NCBI RefSeq assembly: GCF_047663525.1
Contig: NC_092587.1
Span: 144,204,001 to 144,268,000, forward strand
DNA from: Anas platyrhynchos
Lineage: Eukaryota > Chordata > Aves > Anseriformes > Anatidae
Direction: 5' to 3'
Length of the DNA stretch: 64,000 nt
The notes beneath the pieces are model-generated. The model was not told the origin of the DNA. It did no database searches and saw only the letters and a list, made by a program, of their open reading frames with translations. The position numbers and the translations under genes were made by a program. How positions within the stretch are numbered: the stretch's first letter is position 1; each line of letters begins with the position of its first letter. This document shows positions 50,001-63,053 of this stretch, in pieces.

Positions 50001-52259
50001 GTTGTCCTGTATGGACAGACAGGTAGGTTTCCCACTCAGAAAAAAAATAATAATAATAAAATAGAAGCAAGGGAACTCAGATGGGTTTTGGCCCAGTATC
50101 CACAATGTTTGACTGGGAAAAGTTTCAAAGGGCCAAAGTACCATTGACCTTGGTGGTTTGGGGTTATTGCCTTAGGGAGTGTTGACTCCATTTAGAAAGG
50201 TGCTTTGGTGCGATCTCTGGGCTGTTTCTGTCCCGAGCCTTCTCTTCAGCCAGAGCAGACACCGCTATCCCTTTTGTGACCCTTGGGAGTGCTGGTGCAA
50301 AGGGAGCCCGGCACCTTGCACAGGGGAAACTCATCCTCTGACATATCCCTGCCTGACAGCAGGGGTGGATCCCCAAGGATTCCAGCTGCTGCCAGGGTAA
50401 GGAGTCTGAATTTGGGAGCAAAGAGGCATGATGCTCGAAGCAACAGCACTAGTAATTCAGTGATAATTGCGTTGTGTGCACAAACAGCGATGGCTGGGAT
50501 GCAACATAAAGAGAAATCTAAAATCTAGCAAGTGGCTGCATTGTAAGAGAAAGGGCTGGATCTGAAGCTCAGGAAAAGCAGCAACACTTCACCACTGTTT
50601 CCAGCAGTGCCTGTGAAGAAAAAATAAAAATAAAAAATGCCAGAAAATGGCCTCATTTGTCTCCAAGAGCTACAGCTTCTTAAATCTCTGGAGTAACGAT
50701 AGGCTGCTTGTTTTCCTTTTGTAAACTATTACGAAAACCAAAGCATATTTAACATGTTTTGGCTTTTTTTTTTTTTTTTTAAATCTGCCAGCGGTGCTTG
50801 TGGCAGCGGACTGGAGGGATTGCAGTGATGAGCAGAGGAAGCAGCCCCCTGGCTGCCGGCCAGCCAGCCCGCGTCCTCTCCAGGAACCGGCTTATAAACG
50901 GCAGGGAAGTGATGTAGTTCCACAGAACTGCTGAGGTCAACTGCTGAAGCCTGTTGTTTGATGGGTTTCTAAATATTTTCCTCCAGGCCACGGAGACCAA
51001 AGCTGCCGAGATAGATGGAAGCGCTTTTTAAGAAGAGGGCAGGCTGCATGTTGAGGTGCTAGATGCCCAGCTCCCCGCGGTGTGGCACCCAGGGGACAGC
51101 AGGAGGGGACGGGGACACCAGGTTCAGGTTGTGCAACTGAGGCAGGAGCCGTTCTGCCAAAGTCACATGAAGAAAGAGGGGCCAGTTTCCCAATTTCTGC
51201 TGATTCATAGGCAAAATCCCCCTGGAACAGCTGCTCCTTCCAGATCCCACCCTCAAACCTACAAAATATCACAATTGCTGCTGATTGCATGGGATTCCTG
51301 GCAGTGACAGGGAAAATGACACCAGAAAGGTTTCGTTTTTTTATAAAGTCAGAGGCAGAGAAGTAATTCAATGACCGGAGAGTCACTGCTAGGTCATGGG
51401 GAGGCAGATCACATTTTAATGCCTCACTTCTCTTGCCAATAACGTGCTAGGGTGGTAGGACAAAAAAACATGTGGGTTCATCGATTGTCAGCCTGGAAAG
51501 TGTTTGTGATCAGTTAGGGTAAGCTCCTCACGGCACAGCCTCCAGCATTCCCTGCAAGACTTTCGATTTGAGCCACAGTTGCTCCTTCAGACAAGAATTT
51601 ATGCAGAGTTTGTTGGCTTAGTGCTGAGTATGTTTGGAAAGAGGTGGGGGTTTTAACCATAACAGCTTGCTCTGAGAGAAAAAAAGAAAAAAACAGCAAA
51701 ACAGGTTGAAGGCAGACTTGGTTTAAAATATGTTAGTGGCAATAAAAACATTCACATTTGTTCCAGTAAATTTAGCATCCAAAATGAAGCTTTAATGCTA
51801 CCTCTATTTTGTTGTTGTTGTTCATGTTGAACTTGCATATTTCGAATGACAAATGTGAAGAGAATACTTTGAGAAATTCAACTTTAAACGTTAATAGGCT
51901 TTAATTGTTAACAGTGACCTGTCCTACCCCATCCCGTCCTGTCCTACCCTACGCCAGGTATGTTTTCACCCTGCTCAGCAGAGAGGAATGCGAATGCCTT
52001 CTAACCATGCACTAAATGATGCCGCTAGCAGCTGTCATACCTGGTTTGCTCTCTTCCCTTATCAGCTCCCCAGGGCAAGATGTGTATCTGAAATGTGTTG
52101 GTAGAGGTGTTTATTTTAGGCGTGCATGCTGTTTGTATTAGATTAGGCAGATTGAAGAGGTACACTTGATGCTCGCAGTGAATGACAAGACGCTTTTGCA
52201 ATTCCAAATGTCGTCTTGGTTGTTTGCTGTATTTATTTCAACATTTGTTTTCCACTTTT

Positions 52260-52290
52260 GGGGGGGGGGGGGGGGGGGCTTTACCCCCCC
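52260..52290. repeat. G19 run followed by C7
   Basis: Nineteen G, then CTTTA, then seven C. The two runs could pair as a hairpin, or the G run could form a quadruplex. Confidence 0.95.
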
Positions 52291-52615
52291 GTCCCTAACA
52301 CAAGCTGCTTCATGCTTCTTTCCCAGAATTCTCTAAAAACTATTTTTTGTGACGCTACATTAAAAAATTGCTCGCCCTCTGCAAGGCATCCCTATCCCAA
52401 TCACAAGCCAGCATCCTCCTCATGACTTTCTGTCCAAAGTTGCTTTTTAACACAGGTTATTTCTCCGACCTTGCTGGTGCGGCCGCTGTGCAAACAAGTT
52501 GCTTCAGCAAAGGGAAAGGGTGAGCAGCTGGGCTGGGGGACGAAGTGGGAAATTCTTCAGCTGCTTTCGTTGCCAAACCTAACACATCGTGTACCTACAC
52601 CGTGGTCGCCAGGCT

Positions 52616-52644
52616 CTAAAATAAAATAAATAAATAAATAAATA
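52616..52644. repeat. (TAAA)n microsatellite
   Basis: About six to seven AAAT/TAAA units with one irregular unit. Confidence 0.9.
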
Positions 52645-54748
52645 CGTAAGGATAACAAAAAAGGGAACAAACAAACAAAACCCCTGTTGTACAGCAGCCG
52701 TGTCATATGCCCTCGAGCATGTGGGAGAGGACAGCTGCCCTGAGCCTGGTCCTGTGATGAGGTTTTCTGCACAATGAGCCCTTTGCATGAGCTCCTGTGA
52801 CAGCAGCAGCATATCTGCTGTGCTGGGGTGTGTGACTGAGAGCGTGTTTCCTGCACTGAGCTATTGGCTGTGAGGTCACCAGAAAGGGGGAAGTTCCCTC
52901 TGACACGCTGTTCCCCATAACCAAATGTAGGGTCAGAATCCAGGCCCCTCATTCCCAGAACCGAAAGGAGACAGAGGGAAAAACTCACGACCTTGCTGAA
53001 AGACAGGAGGCTCGATTTCTTGTCCCACAAGAAATTGTTCTAAATCTGGACTAAAGACCGCTGGGAAAGCTGTCCTGGGAGCACAGGGGTGGAAATTGTG
53101 GGTCTATCTAAGACCAGGACAGCGGGTCTGTGCACCCCATTGCAGCAATGCCAGCATGGACTGCCTGCTAGGCTGGATTCAGTCAGATGAGCCGTGCTGG
53201 TGTAAGCATGGAGTACCCATGCTCGGGGAACGCACTGCTTCCACTTCAACTTGTCTGATGGCACCGGTGTGAAAGCTACAGGCGAGCCTCAGCAGCCTCA
53301 GATCCCAGGGAATCGTTTTCTGACGAGGGGCCACGCCAAGGAAAGGCAAGACGGCACTTGTTCCGTCAGCAGAGGAAAGTTGTCATACGAGAAATACCAT
53401 TACGGCAAGGCTAGCGGCCTACGGGACTTGCAATGCTCAGCTACCCCACCGGCAGGTAAATAACAGGACAAACTGCTGGCAGAAAGCCTTCATATATTCA
53501 TTGTAAATAACATAAATATGCTGGCTGTTTTCCAAACCAGGAGGAGGAATGTCAGATTTTGTCTGACCTCTGGCACATCCCTTGGGATCGACTTTTTTTT
53601 TTTTTTTCCTCGGGAGGATTATGATAAAATTCCCATGGTGGTTTGCTACGGCTCTTTTATCAACATGTAGCCAAACATCTGCAGGATATCAGGCTTCAAT
53701 ATACACAGATTAAATCAACTCTGGAGAAAGTATCAGTGCTCTCCCGCAAAGCATTAAAGGGGAGGCGTTCTTTATGAGCTTGGCAGGAGAGCACGAAGCA
53801 TTGAATAAACTCTCGTAATTTAGGAAAGGGGAATCTGTGTGTTATTTGTGTTTAAAAATTAAAACTAAAAATCAAATAAATTGAAAAGTTGAATCTGAAG
53901 AGCAGCAGACTCTCGGGGCTGCCTGGGGAGGTTGTCAGATTGGACGGGCCCTTCGCCACAACCGGTGCCCAACGCGTCGCATCGGCACGCGGCAGCTCCG
54001 GTGTGCGTGGATAACCCATGCGGCCCGAAGGCTGCAGTCACACTCAGGCTTTCAGCAAACCTGAGTCTGACTTCCAAACACCACCCCCCAGAGAAACCAC
54101 CCTACCTGAAAGGTGCTGGCCTGCCAAAGAAGCAACACCCACAATAAGAGGTGACCATTTGAGGTCAAGAAGGACAGCAACTGAACCAGAAGTATCAAAA
54201 AAGTACCAAAGCTTAACAGGAGAGACTAATTTTAAAGGGGAATTTTATGCATGTGCTCCATGTGCCCTGAATAAACAGCGCTCTGTTTGGATGTGTCTGT
54301 GTGTGGATCACTGCAGCTGGGATTCACTCCCCTTCCCTTCAGCTTCTTACACATTTGGGCCAGGTCCTGGCTAGAGGCTTAAAACCTCGGCTGGTTTTAA
54401 GACAAATAAATGACAGTTTGGAGATACACATTATACCATAAAAAGTGTAAGTGTTTATACCATAAGGAAAACTGTAAATATGGCGTTTTTTCCCTTCTAG
54501 AGTATTTTTCCCTGGTTTTGCACAAACAGTTAAGTGCTACCTGAGCACTGTGTAACTTTGGTGTTGCCTGCAGTGAAGCTGTTAAACACACGCTCGTCAT
54601 CATTGTTTAAGTGGCCATGCCACCTCAATTAAGTGTGTAAAATGATTCATGCTCAGATTGGTTTATTGAGAAAGCACAAGAGTTTCCAAGCACAGGTTAG
54701 AGAGGCAGATGCATTTAAAATAAAAGTGCAGTGTGCAGTGGAGTTAAA

Positions 54749-54775
54749 ATATAAATATATATATATATATATATA
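54749..54775. repeat. (AT)n microsatellite
   Basis: A near-perfect AT dinucleotide run of about 25 bp. Confidence 0.9.
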
Positions 54776-55899
54776 AAGAAGTGCAAGATGTATTATTCTT
54801 AAGAAAGTCTCCAGGTTGTTTCTTGACTGGTTAACCACGAGGACCCCCCGATGTGCCAGATGCTGCCCCAGCCCACATTGTTCATGCCACGTATGCCCCT
54901 GGTGACTCAGGGCAGGGCCAAGAGCATCCACCTGAAGGGCTGGAGCCAGAAATCCCACCTGGAAAAAAAAAAAGACCGATGTACTCAGTGTGCCTGCTGG
55001 GTCTCGAACTCTTCATGCACCACCTATTCCAGCCTAACTGAACTGCTGAAGTGCAGCAAGTGACATTTCAGACCCGCCAGGCGCAGCAATAAATGCCTTT
55101 GGACACCAGCGATTTGACTGCGTGCTCCACCCAAGAAATGGGAACGGTGCCCTTTGTAGTCATGCTTATCCTCAGCTGAGTTGCCATGGAACAAAGCCTG
55201 GCTAATCCTGGTGGACTGATTCGGGAACAATCTCTAATCTTATTGCCTAATTCTTTATCACTCCCATTAGGTCGTTTTTTTATCCAAGAGCAGCGAGGTT
55301 TCCAAGTTGTCATCGCCCTGTGCTGAGTCCTCTGGCTACGAAGAAAAAAGGATGTTGTTTCTCTTTGGGTCAGGGCGAGGAATGTTTCCTTCCAGTAGTA
55401 GATGAAATCTCCCTTGAGTTTCCCTTGAATTCATAGGATTCAGGACACATGAATTCATTTGTTCCTCTGAGCCTGGAAATTGCAAGCATTGTCAGGGAGA
55501 CCTCCTCGTTTGCCAGTGAAATGAATGTTTCAGGGACATGCATGCAAGAGCTCCTTCCAGCAACGCACACACAAAGACCTCCTCGAAGGAGTCCCTGGAG
55601 AAGACCATGCGAGCTCCCTGCACGGAGCTAAGCTCGCCCCCATCAAAGCCCCGTGATATTCCCTGTAAAATAGCACCAGAAGGTCGCCGCGCCACTCTGC
55701 TGGCTGCTGGAGATTGCGGGGAAGGAAGTCCTTTCGTTTCAACCCTTCCTGCTGCAATAAAATTCAGAAGGAGATGAAAACCAGCACTGACAATAGAGGT
55801 ATTTAAAGAGAGGGAGCTTTTTGATGAGACAGATGGCAACTGTAATTAACTTCGGCATTTTCTCCTATAAACCACAGAGTTTAAAATCAATTAGCTGGC

Positions 55900-55914
55900 T
55901 TTTTTTTTTTTTCG

Positions 55915-55944
<30 letters not shown>
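55900..55944. repeat. Poly(T) tract with one CG interruption
   Basis: About 43 T with a single CGC break at 55913-55915. Confidence 0.95.
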
Positions 55945-55948
<4 letters not shown>

Positions 55949-56364
55949 AAATAACCCCATTTGCACCTAATCAGCAGTCAGTTCATATCCAGACGGGACC
56001 ACAGCCAGCTCTGTGAGGGGATGCTGCCCAGGCCAGCAGCTCGGGCACCCACCGCCTGCTTACCCCTGGGGCAGATACCGGAGCTCCCATTCCTCCACAG
56101 GACCAAGGAGGACAGAAATTTTGCCTCGAATGTGACAGTGCACATTGTTATTCCACCCTGCTTGTCCTTGAGCCCTGCTGTGGAGGAGGTGCCCACCAGA
56201 CCTGGGTGATGCCTGCAGCATCCTGGGGCAACACAGGCTCGGGGAGGTGTCCCCTCACCCTGTCGTGCTCCAAAGGGGAGGTGACAACCTTGGGGAGCCC
56301 AAGGAACGGTGCTGGGGGGGCTGGGCCCCACAGCAGAGCTGTTTTTGGTGCCTGTACTACGTCT

Positions 56365-56505
56365 GCCTGTTGGAAGAGCCCTCCAGGATCACCTGGTCCA
56401 ACCACCCCCCTGCCACCAATGTCACCACTGACCCAAGCACCAGGCCCAACCTCTCCTTGAGCACCCCCAGGGACGGTGACTCCACCACCACGGGCGAGCC
56501 AGCGG
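56365..56505 (-). mobile_element. CR1 LINE 3' end, minus orientation
   Basis: The complement reads GTGGTGGAGTCACCGTCCCTG, a CR1 3' hallmark, then the positions of 'gacatggt..agtggtg..ttgg' and GGTTGGACCAGGTGATCCT. This matches the terminal 140 bp of CR1. It lacks the terminal octamer repeats at its left end, so it is truncated or degraded. Confidence 0.85.
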
Positions 56506-56854
56506 CAGGGATTTAATTTTCTGTGTTGTTTATCAGCAAAACTGGAGCCTTCACTTCAGCTGTTTGGACACAAACCTACTGACATAACGCAGAGTAGATA
56601 AATTATTCCAGTTCTGCTGCACATCCAGAGATTTGCAAGCCTTCCTCGCTGCTTCAAGGCTGCAGTGAGAGCTACTCCAGCAGGCCCGCCTCAGGTCATT
56701 TGTCATGGACATTTTGTCAGCTTGTTTTGCTGGAGGAGATCATTACTAAAAATTAGCTTTTGCTTCCAAGTGATGTGACCTTCTATTGTATCTTCTCATT
56801 TTGAATGTTAATTTTATTTTTTTTTTTTTTAATGTAAAAACAAGTCTCCTTCCT

Positions 56855-57000
56855 TGGAGGCCTTCCAAAGCTGCCTGGAGATGGGCCTGGGCAGCCTGCG
56901 CTGGGTGGCCCTGCTGGAGCAGGGCTGGGGCCTGGTGGCCTCCAGAGGGCCCTGACAGCCTCTGCCAGCACTGGAACAGCCCTACAGCTTCACCTGGCCT
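56855..57000 (+). mobile_element. CR1 LINE 3' end, plus orientation
   Basis: TCCTTGGAGGCCTTCCAAAG, CTGGAGATGGGCCTGGGCAG and CCCTGCTGGAGCAGG, then a 'tggcctccagagg' segment, match the CR1 3' UTR of a different subfamily from the copy 350 bp upstream. It is strongly 5'-truncated. A poly(T) run (56817-56830) lies just before it. Confidence 0.82.
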
Positions 57001-60000
57001 TCCTTACTGGGAAGTTTGAAGGGATTTCTTGTTGGCAGCTTCGGAAGATTGAACTATTTAAGTCTTTTAACTCTCCTTCCCGATGCTTTGTGCAATACCT
57101 TAGTGTAGAATAATTTATAGACAAGTCTGAAAGCAAGGAAATTACAGATTTTTCTTTTTTTTTTCCTTATAAATAAGCAGGAAGTTTTTAGATTCCCATG
57201 GCCAAGGCAGCATATTTGGGTTTCCCCCTACTTTCAGCTGTGTCAAGGCCAAGCCGATCATTTGGCTCGTCCAGTTCCACCGCTGTCTGCAGCAACAAGT
57301 GCAGCAAAAAAAATGCTGCAGCAGGCCCAGCCCTCGGGAATTTGGTGTAAAATAATGAAGTCTGGGGTTTGTTTGTATTTTATAGCTGTACACAGCTTCT
57401 GTCTTGGGGCTTTGAATGGTGCACAGCCTCGTCCTGGAGTAATCCCTGAGGATTTTGAGGGTCCCCTGACCAGCGGGCTGCTATCTGGTAGCTTCCACTG
57501 CACTTGGTGCTGTGGTGGGTTGCTTTTGGGAGACTGCATCAATCTTTTAAACCCTGTTGTGGAAAACAACGGGATAGCTGCACGGCTGGGAGGGGCGTCA
57601 AAGAAAATAAACGAGAGCTTTAAAGCCGAGGACTCTGGAGGAAATCAGCCTCAGCAGGGCCAAAACCAATTCGCCGCAATATGGAGAGAAGCCCAGAGCC
57701 CCTTTCGGAACCTATTGTTGATGTGTTATTATTTTATATGTTTATTTAATAGGTTTAAGAGCTACGCCCTGCAGCTGATGTGCCGATAAATTGCTCTGTG
57801 GCTCCCTCTCATGGATAATTCAACCAGAAGCAGGTTCAGGGTAGCAGCAAGAGATGAGCTCAAACAGCCCTTGCTCTAGCTCAGCATCGAGGTCTTCGCG
57901 GCAGGGTCATCGCCTGGTGCCCCAAAACGCAGCGCTGTTATCGCTCCCCATCCTTCTGCTTTCCTGTTATCTCAGCTGCTGCTGCAGCTCTTCTCAGAAG
58001 GGTTTTCGGAGTAGGCAGAGCTCAATGAGGAGGCGACGGGACCCAGCAGTGGGGTGGGAGCCGTGGGGACGCCGGGGTGGATGTCAAAGGCTGGGCAGAA
58101 CCCAAGGGTGCTGCAGGGGACAAGGGGGCAGAGCAGCCCTAACCTCTCCTAGCACACTGCTAGGAGGATCTCTGAGATCTGCAGGAAGTCAGATAGCAGA
58201 GAAAGCTTTAACAAAATAATCTCTCCCCCCTGAACAAGTGACGCTAGTAAAAGCCACGCTTCATTTGTGTGCACATGGGTATTATTATGGTATTTATGCC
58301 CAACACGTTTCTGCCTCGGATGCTCACAGATACCAGGAGCTTTTAGTCTGCCCAAGGGTTTATTTGTGTCATCCCCAACCTGAAGATAGCCGTGCTTTTA
58401 TTTATTTGTTTAGAAGAAGGTAATATTCCATATTGTCCATTATTTCTAATACTGACTTTAAAACCACGATCATGTTTTAGGAGTGGAGCAAGAGGAAGAG
58501 TGGCCAGCACTGTGGTACGTTGCAGAACAGAGCCTGGAAACAAGAGAAAAACTGTATTTGACAAAGTTTTCTTTTGGTGCCAAGTTTTCTTTTGCACCAC
58601 TGGAGGAAGCCTTTGGGAATCAATGCCTGTTTTTCCACTGAGCTTCATTTGAACTCTAGCATTTGAGGTTTGTGTTATCAGAGGGTTGTGCACCTTGCAA
58701 AGTCAATACTAACATAAGATGAGGCAGGTAATCAAACAGCTTCTGGTACTGATACAAGCCTCGGTTGCAGTCAAGGATTTTCGAGGTGCAGTTGAGCTAC
58801 TCCGCAGCTTCAACCCAACAGGCAACTGGCAGGCCTGAGGTAGACGTGCTAAAATAACACAGCAAAGTTGTCGGGACATTGCTGATGAGCAGCTCAGCCA
58901 GGATGTCTGGGATTCAGGTGCAGTCCCGGCATTACCAGACGGCCATCTGAGCCCACTGGCCTTTCTGGCCTCGGTCCTGTATCTCCAGAGGAAACGTCCT
59001 CCCCACACTCATTTCCATTGCATCAGCACTTGCAGCCACAAAGCCAGACAGATCAACGAGATCCTCCGACTCCACAGCACAAGGCAAAAAACAGCAGGCT
59101 TGCAGCAGAATCAGCAAATGGGTCCGGCTCACCGCAAGGATGTACCGATTGCAAAGTGATAGGAGGAAAGTGATAAGAGGATTGCAAAGTGATGAGAGGA
59201 AAGGCAGTGAGTATGCACTGCAAGGGCAAGGGAGAGACCAGGACTGCCCTTTCCAGGGAAATCCTGCAGTTGTATTGACATGAGCTGGTCAGGAAATGGC
59301 AAGGCCAGCTTTTCATGAGGTGGAGATGGCAACACTTCTCTGGTGATTAAAAAACAAAACAAAACATCAAACAACAAAACACAAGAAACAGAGGAAAAAA
59401 TAGACCTAATATGGTGATTGCACAGTTCAGAAGAAAGAAAGTACTCTGTCAAGTATGAGAGGCAATAAAAATAAGCAAAAGTTACTTTGATTTGGCTTCT
59501 GCTAAAGGGACTAAAAATAAATGCTCCTTCCAGAGGCCCCTTCTCAGAGCAGGGAATTAAGAAGTACATATCCTTATTTTAAAACATTAATATTGAGTCC
59601 TAAATGTTCTCGAGTTTCTGAAGAACAATTATTTTTTCCACAATAAATTTGCTCTTTAATACAAGAATAACCAGTCCCCTTAACATTATATAAATGTTCG
59701 TGTTCCAGTGGTTGCATTCCAGGTGATATTTCTGATCTAAATCTTAAACAACATCCTGATATGCCAAGACAGATATGTAGATACTCGTGGGTATGCTGAA
59801 GGACATTAAAATGTTTGTCACTAAAAATAAAAATTCTTGCAAGGATCTCGTCACAAACATCAAAGGAAAGGAAGCTGTGATCTGTAACAGAAATGGCCTT
59901 TGCTGAAAAAATGCCTGAGTTTTCTACAGATGGCTACTTTTGATTTGACTGATTGTGAAAATACACTTTTAAAACATAACTTGACATTCGGTGCAATTAT

Positions 60001-61736
60001 TAACCCTTTTTTTTTTATTCTGATAAGAACGAAGATAAGTTTTTGTTGCACATACGGCCACAGCTAGTTTAGCTGGAAACAAACAAACAAATAACAATAT
60101 CCTCTGAAGTTTCTTTATTCTTACTTTCCATTTTGTACCTTCCATCAAATGTTCTGCACAAAAAGGACTCAAATCTGTGTTCTTACAAGCATACATGAAA
60201 GAGATTCCCCTCTTAGGACTGGGATTGTATAAAAGAAATCTCTGTCCCCACTAACATCTTGCCTAAAAATACATATAAAAGCATTTTCTCAGTAATACAT
60301 ATAATCTATAAAAGTAAAATTCTTTAAAAGTTCTTTAAAATCTATCAGTGTTACACCCGAGTATATACTGAGCATATATTCCAAAATCAGGATAGGATTG
60401 TGCTGTGCGGACTTGCATTATCATGCATTATTTATTATTGCAAGGAAAAACTAATACTTGGGAATCAGGGAGAACAAATCTTCACAGACTTCTCCTGTGC
60501 TGCCATGGATAAATTACTTTGTTTTGTTTGTTGACATTCAGCTAACTCAATTCTTTCTACTCTGAAATGCAGTCTACAGGACACATAAAGCAGTAAGCCA
60601 CGGAAGTTAAGCCACTCATATAAATAACACTGAAAACTTACAGGATATTTTATATACTTTTTTTTTTTTCAGTGTTAAGTATGCACAAGATGCCTATGTT
60701 TGTGATGTTTACAGATGATCAATGCCCATCTGGCAACCCAGGCTGGTTGTGCTATTAGTTAAAAAGCAAATTTTTGACTTCTCATCCAACCAAAAAATCA
60801 CTTCTAAACTGGTTTATTTGTTTGTTTGTTTGTTGGTTGGTTTAGTACTTGTTAAACTAAGTCCTGCCAAGCTACAGGAAGGAAAATGAAAGCTGTTAAA
60901 AATGTAATGTGAAATGTTCATATGCATTACATATTTAAAAATTATATAATCACAGTTTTGAAGACTGTTACAAACCATAAACAGAAAGGTTAGAGTTCAG
61001 CTTGCTGCAACCCTACACATTCATCATTGTGCTCAGTTTCTCATAAGTTTCTCTTACATTCTCAAAATGTTAAATTGATTTATGCAGCTCTGATATTTTC
61101 TTAATTGACCTTTCTCATTCCCCACATGCAAAGTAAGCCACAAAAACTTTCCTGTATGCCTGTACTTCAGAAACACAATTATTCAACTTCAACTTACTTA
61201 CATGGAAGTTTCTTCAAAACAGGTCATAAGAGCAGCATGGCAGCAAGGAGTTCAACTTCTTCCCCTCTTTTTTCCATTTAAAAATACATAAATAGGAGCT
61301 CAGCAATAGCTGTGGTGACCTCAGTGCACTCATGTCCGTAACATATGCTCTACATCACAACACAGTCAGGATGTGATAAAGAAAAAAAACAACTCCAAAG
61401 TACAAAACTGTAAGTCCAGAGGCAGCAAACCTTCAGTGATTATATTTTCTACAAGATTTCTTACGTCTAAAATGTCATGAGATTAAACAGAAATTATATT
61501 AATATACAAATAGAGGGGGAAAAAATAAATGCATACAACCAGCTATATTCAATCCCAAAATTATTATTATTTATGAGGAAAAAAAAATAAAATTAAAAAA
61601 AAAAAAAAGGAAAATCCAAGCTTATTTTTTTTCATCTCTGGTGCTTAAATGAGACCCCTTTCCAGCCCCACTCCAAAAGGAGCTCTACATTTCCTCTACA
61701 CCCTAAAATTCTGGTTCCAGACAGGCTTCTCTTTCT
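57001..61736. other. Intergenic stretch, no gene recognised
   Basis: Contains an imperfect 33-bp tandem duplication (GATTGCAAAGTGAT unit) at about 59147-59205, a (TTTG)n run at 60815-60840 and short A/T runs. A 175-codon frame at 57262-57789 has no family similarity and is judged fortuitous. Confidence 0.6.
60815..60840. repeat. (TTTG)n microsatellite
   Basis: About five TTTG units followed by GTTGG units. Confidence 0.9.
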
Positions 61737-61850
61737 CTTCCTTCCTTCCTTCCTTCCTTCCTTCCTTCCTTCCTTCCTTCCTTCCTTCCTTCCTTCCTTC
61801 CTTCCTTCCTTCCTTCCTTCCTTCCTTCCTTCCTTCCTTCCTTCCTTCCT
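61737..61850. repeat. Long (CTTC)n microsatellite, about 28 copies
   Basis: 114 bp of perfect CTTC repeat. It is a polypyrimidine/polypurine tract that is likely to be highly polymorphic and able to form triplex DNA. Confidence 0.98.
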
Positions 61851-62329
61851 TTTTATTTTTTTCCTACTAATGTAATCACTTCATATCTGTACGCATCACC
61901 TATGGAGCCACTGCACACACTATAAAGACTGTGGTACTGTATCTGGAAATGCTGTTGCCTCCTGCATTTCTCAGCATAGGCTATAAATAGCCTTTTGGTG
62001 ATGGGGGAACACCAGAGAGATGTCTTCATACATCTAAGGTATGTAATTACATTTTTGTCAGGCAGCAGCAGCCCACAGGATTCAGAGAGGGAAGGAATTG
62101 CAGTGTCTGCAATACTTGTACTGTAAATAAACTTTGGGGGGTTGCCCCAGCTACTCTCTCCTGACCTGGTCACGTCTCTACACCAAACTCCACCTCCAAA
62201 GGAAAACTGAAGTTAGAAGTACACAGTACTAGCCCAAAGGGTCCCTCTGATAAAGAACAAGGATGAATAAGACGGTAGTGCACAATCCTGAGCTCTTCTT
62301 CAGGAGCTTAGGTGGGGAAAAAAAGAAAA
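61851..62329. other. Intergenic stretch between microsatellite and CR1
   Basis: Ordinary AT-leaning sequence with no gene, exon or element that I recognise. Confidence 0.6.
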
Positions 62330-63030
62330 AGTGTATGGTCGCTGGAAGCAAGGTTGGGTGACATGGGAGGACTACAGGGATGCTACTCACCTTTGTAGAA
62401 AGAGAAATCACATGGCCAAGGCTAAGTTAAAATTGAAGCTATCCAGCAGTGTGGAGGATGATTAAAAAGAGTTGTTTTTTAAGTATGTTAACAGGAAAAG
62501 GAAGACCAGAGCAAACGTTGGTCCGATACTTGAAGAGGATGGTCACCTCACAAGCAGGAACATGGACCAAGCAGAGATGTTGGATGCATTTTTTCCTCTG
62601 TTTTCAACAGACGGGCTCTGGGACCCTAGATGCCCTGAGCTGGAGGGTTGTGGCTGCAGAAATGATAAACTTTAAGTCAACCCCAAATTTGTGTGGGATT
62701 TGCTGCTCCACCTGGATGGATGTAAGTCCACGGGGCCTGATGGGACTCATCCTGGGGTACTCAGAGAGCTGGCTGGTGTCATTGTGGGACCTCCCTCAGT
62801 TATTTTTCAACTGTCTTGGGAACCTGGAGAGTCAACCGGGAGCTGCCAAATGTGGTTCCAGTTTTCAGGAAGGGCGAGAAAGAAGATCCTGGCAATTATA
62901 GGCTGGTCAGTCTCACTTCTGCGCCTGTTAAAATTATGGGGAAGATTATTATGGAAAGTATTGAAAAACATCTGAAGGACAGCGCAGCCATTGGTCAGAG
63001 CCCATGTGGGTTCAGCAGGGAAAGGTGGTG
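62330..63030 (+). mobile_element. CR1 LINE ORF2 fragment (reverse transcriptase), plus orientation
   Basis: Frames in sequence read 'KYVNRKRKTRANVGPILEED' and 'MLDAFFPLFSTD', then 'LLLHLDGCKSTGPDGTHPGV', 'LRELAGVIVGPPSVIFQ' and 'GEKEDPGNYRLVSLTSAPVK'. These are the CR1 reverse-transcriptase motifs 'KSMGPDGIHPRVLRELA' and 'KEDPGNYRPVSLTS'. Frameshifts separate the frames, so the copy is dead. It breaks off at the point equivalent to 'QHGF.KG', just before the catalytic reverse-transcriptase core. It ends about 85 bp before a DCTN2 exon. Confidence 0.9.
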
Positions 63031-63053
63031 TGTTCAGTAGGGGAAGGTGGTGT
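63010..63053. repeat. 22-bp tandem duplication at the CR1/DCTN2 boundary
   Basis: Two adjacent 22-bp copies (63010-63031 and 63032-63053) beginning GTTCAG and ending GGTGGTGT, with two mismatches. Confidence 0.85.

Larger units (their letters stand above)
47001..56364. other. Intergenic stretch, no gene recognised
   Basis: Contains a G19/C7 run (52260-52290), (AAAT)n (52616-52644), (AT)n (54749-54775), poly(T) (55900-55944) and assorted A/T runs. No exon with family similarity is seen. Confidence 0.6.

Noticed and set aside
57262-57789. 175-codon plus-strand open frame
   Set aside because: No family similarity, no splice sites that would attach it to another exon, no promoter context; the length is possible by chance.
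58932-59132. Minus-strand frame with a hydrophobic start resembling a signal peptide (HLLILLQACCFLPCAVES)
   Set aside because: Only 66 codons, no donor that extends it to a known domain, no promoter or polyadenylation context; treated as chance.
61737-61850. Regular tandem repeat considered as a CRISPR-like array
   Set aside because: It is a pure tetranucleotide microsatellite with no spacers, in a vertebrate genome.
62449-62975. Open frames resembling reverse transcriptase considered as a host gene
   Set aside because: They belong to one frameshifted CR1 LINE fragment, not a host gene or an active element.
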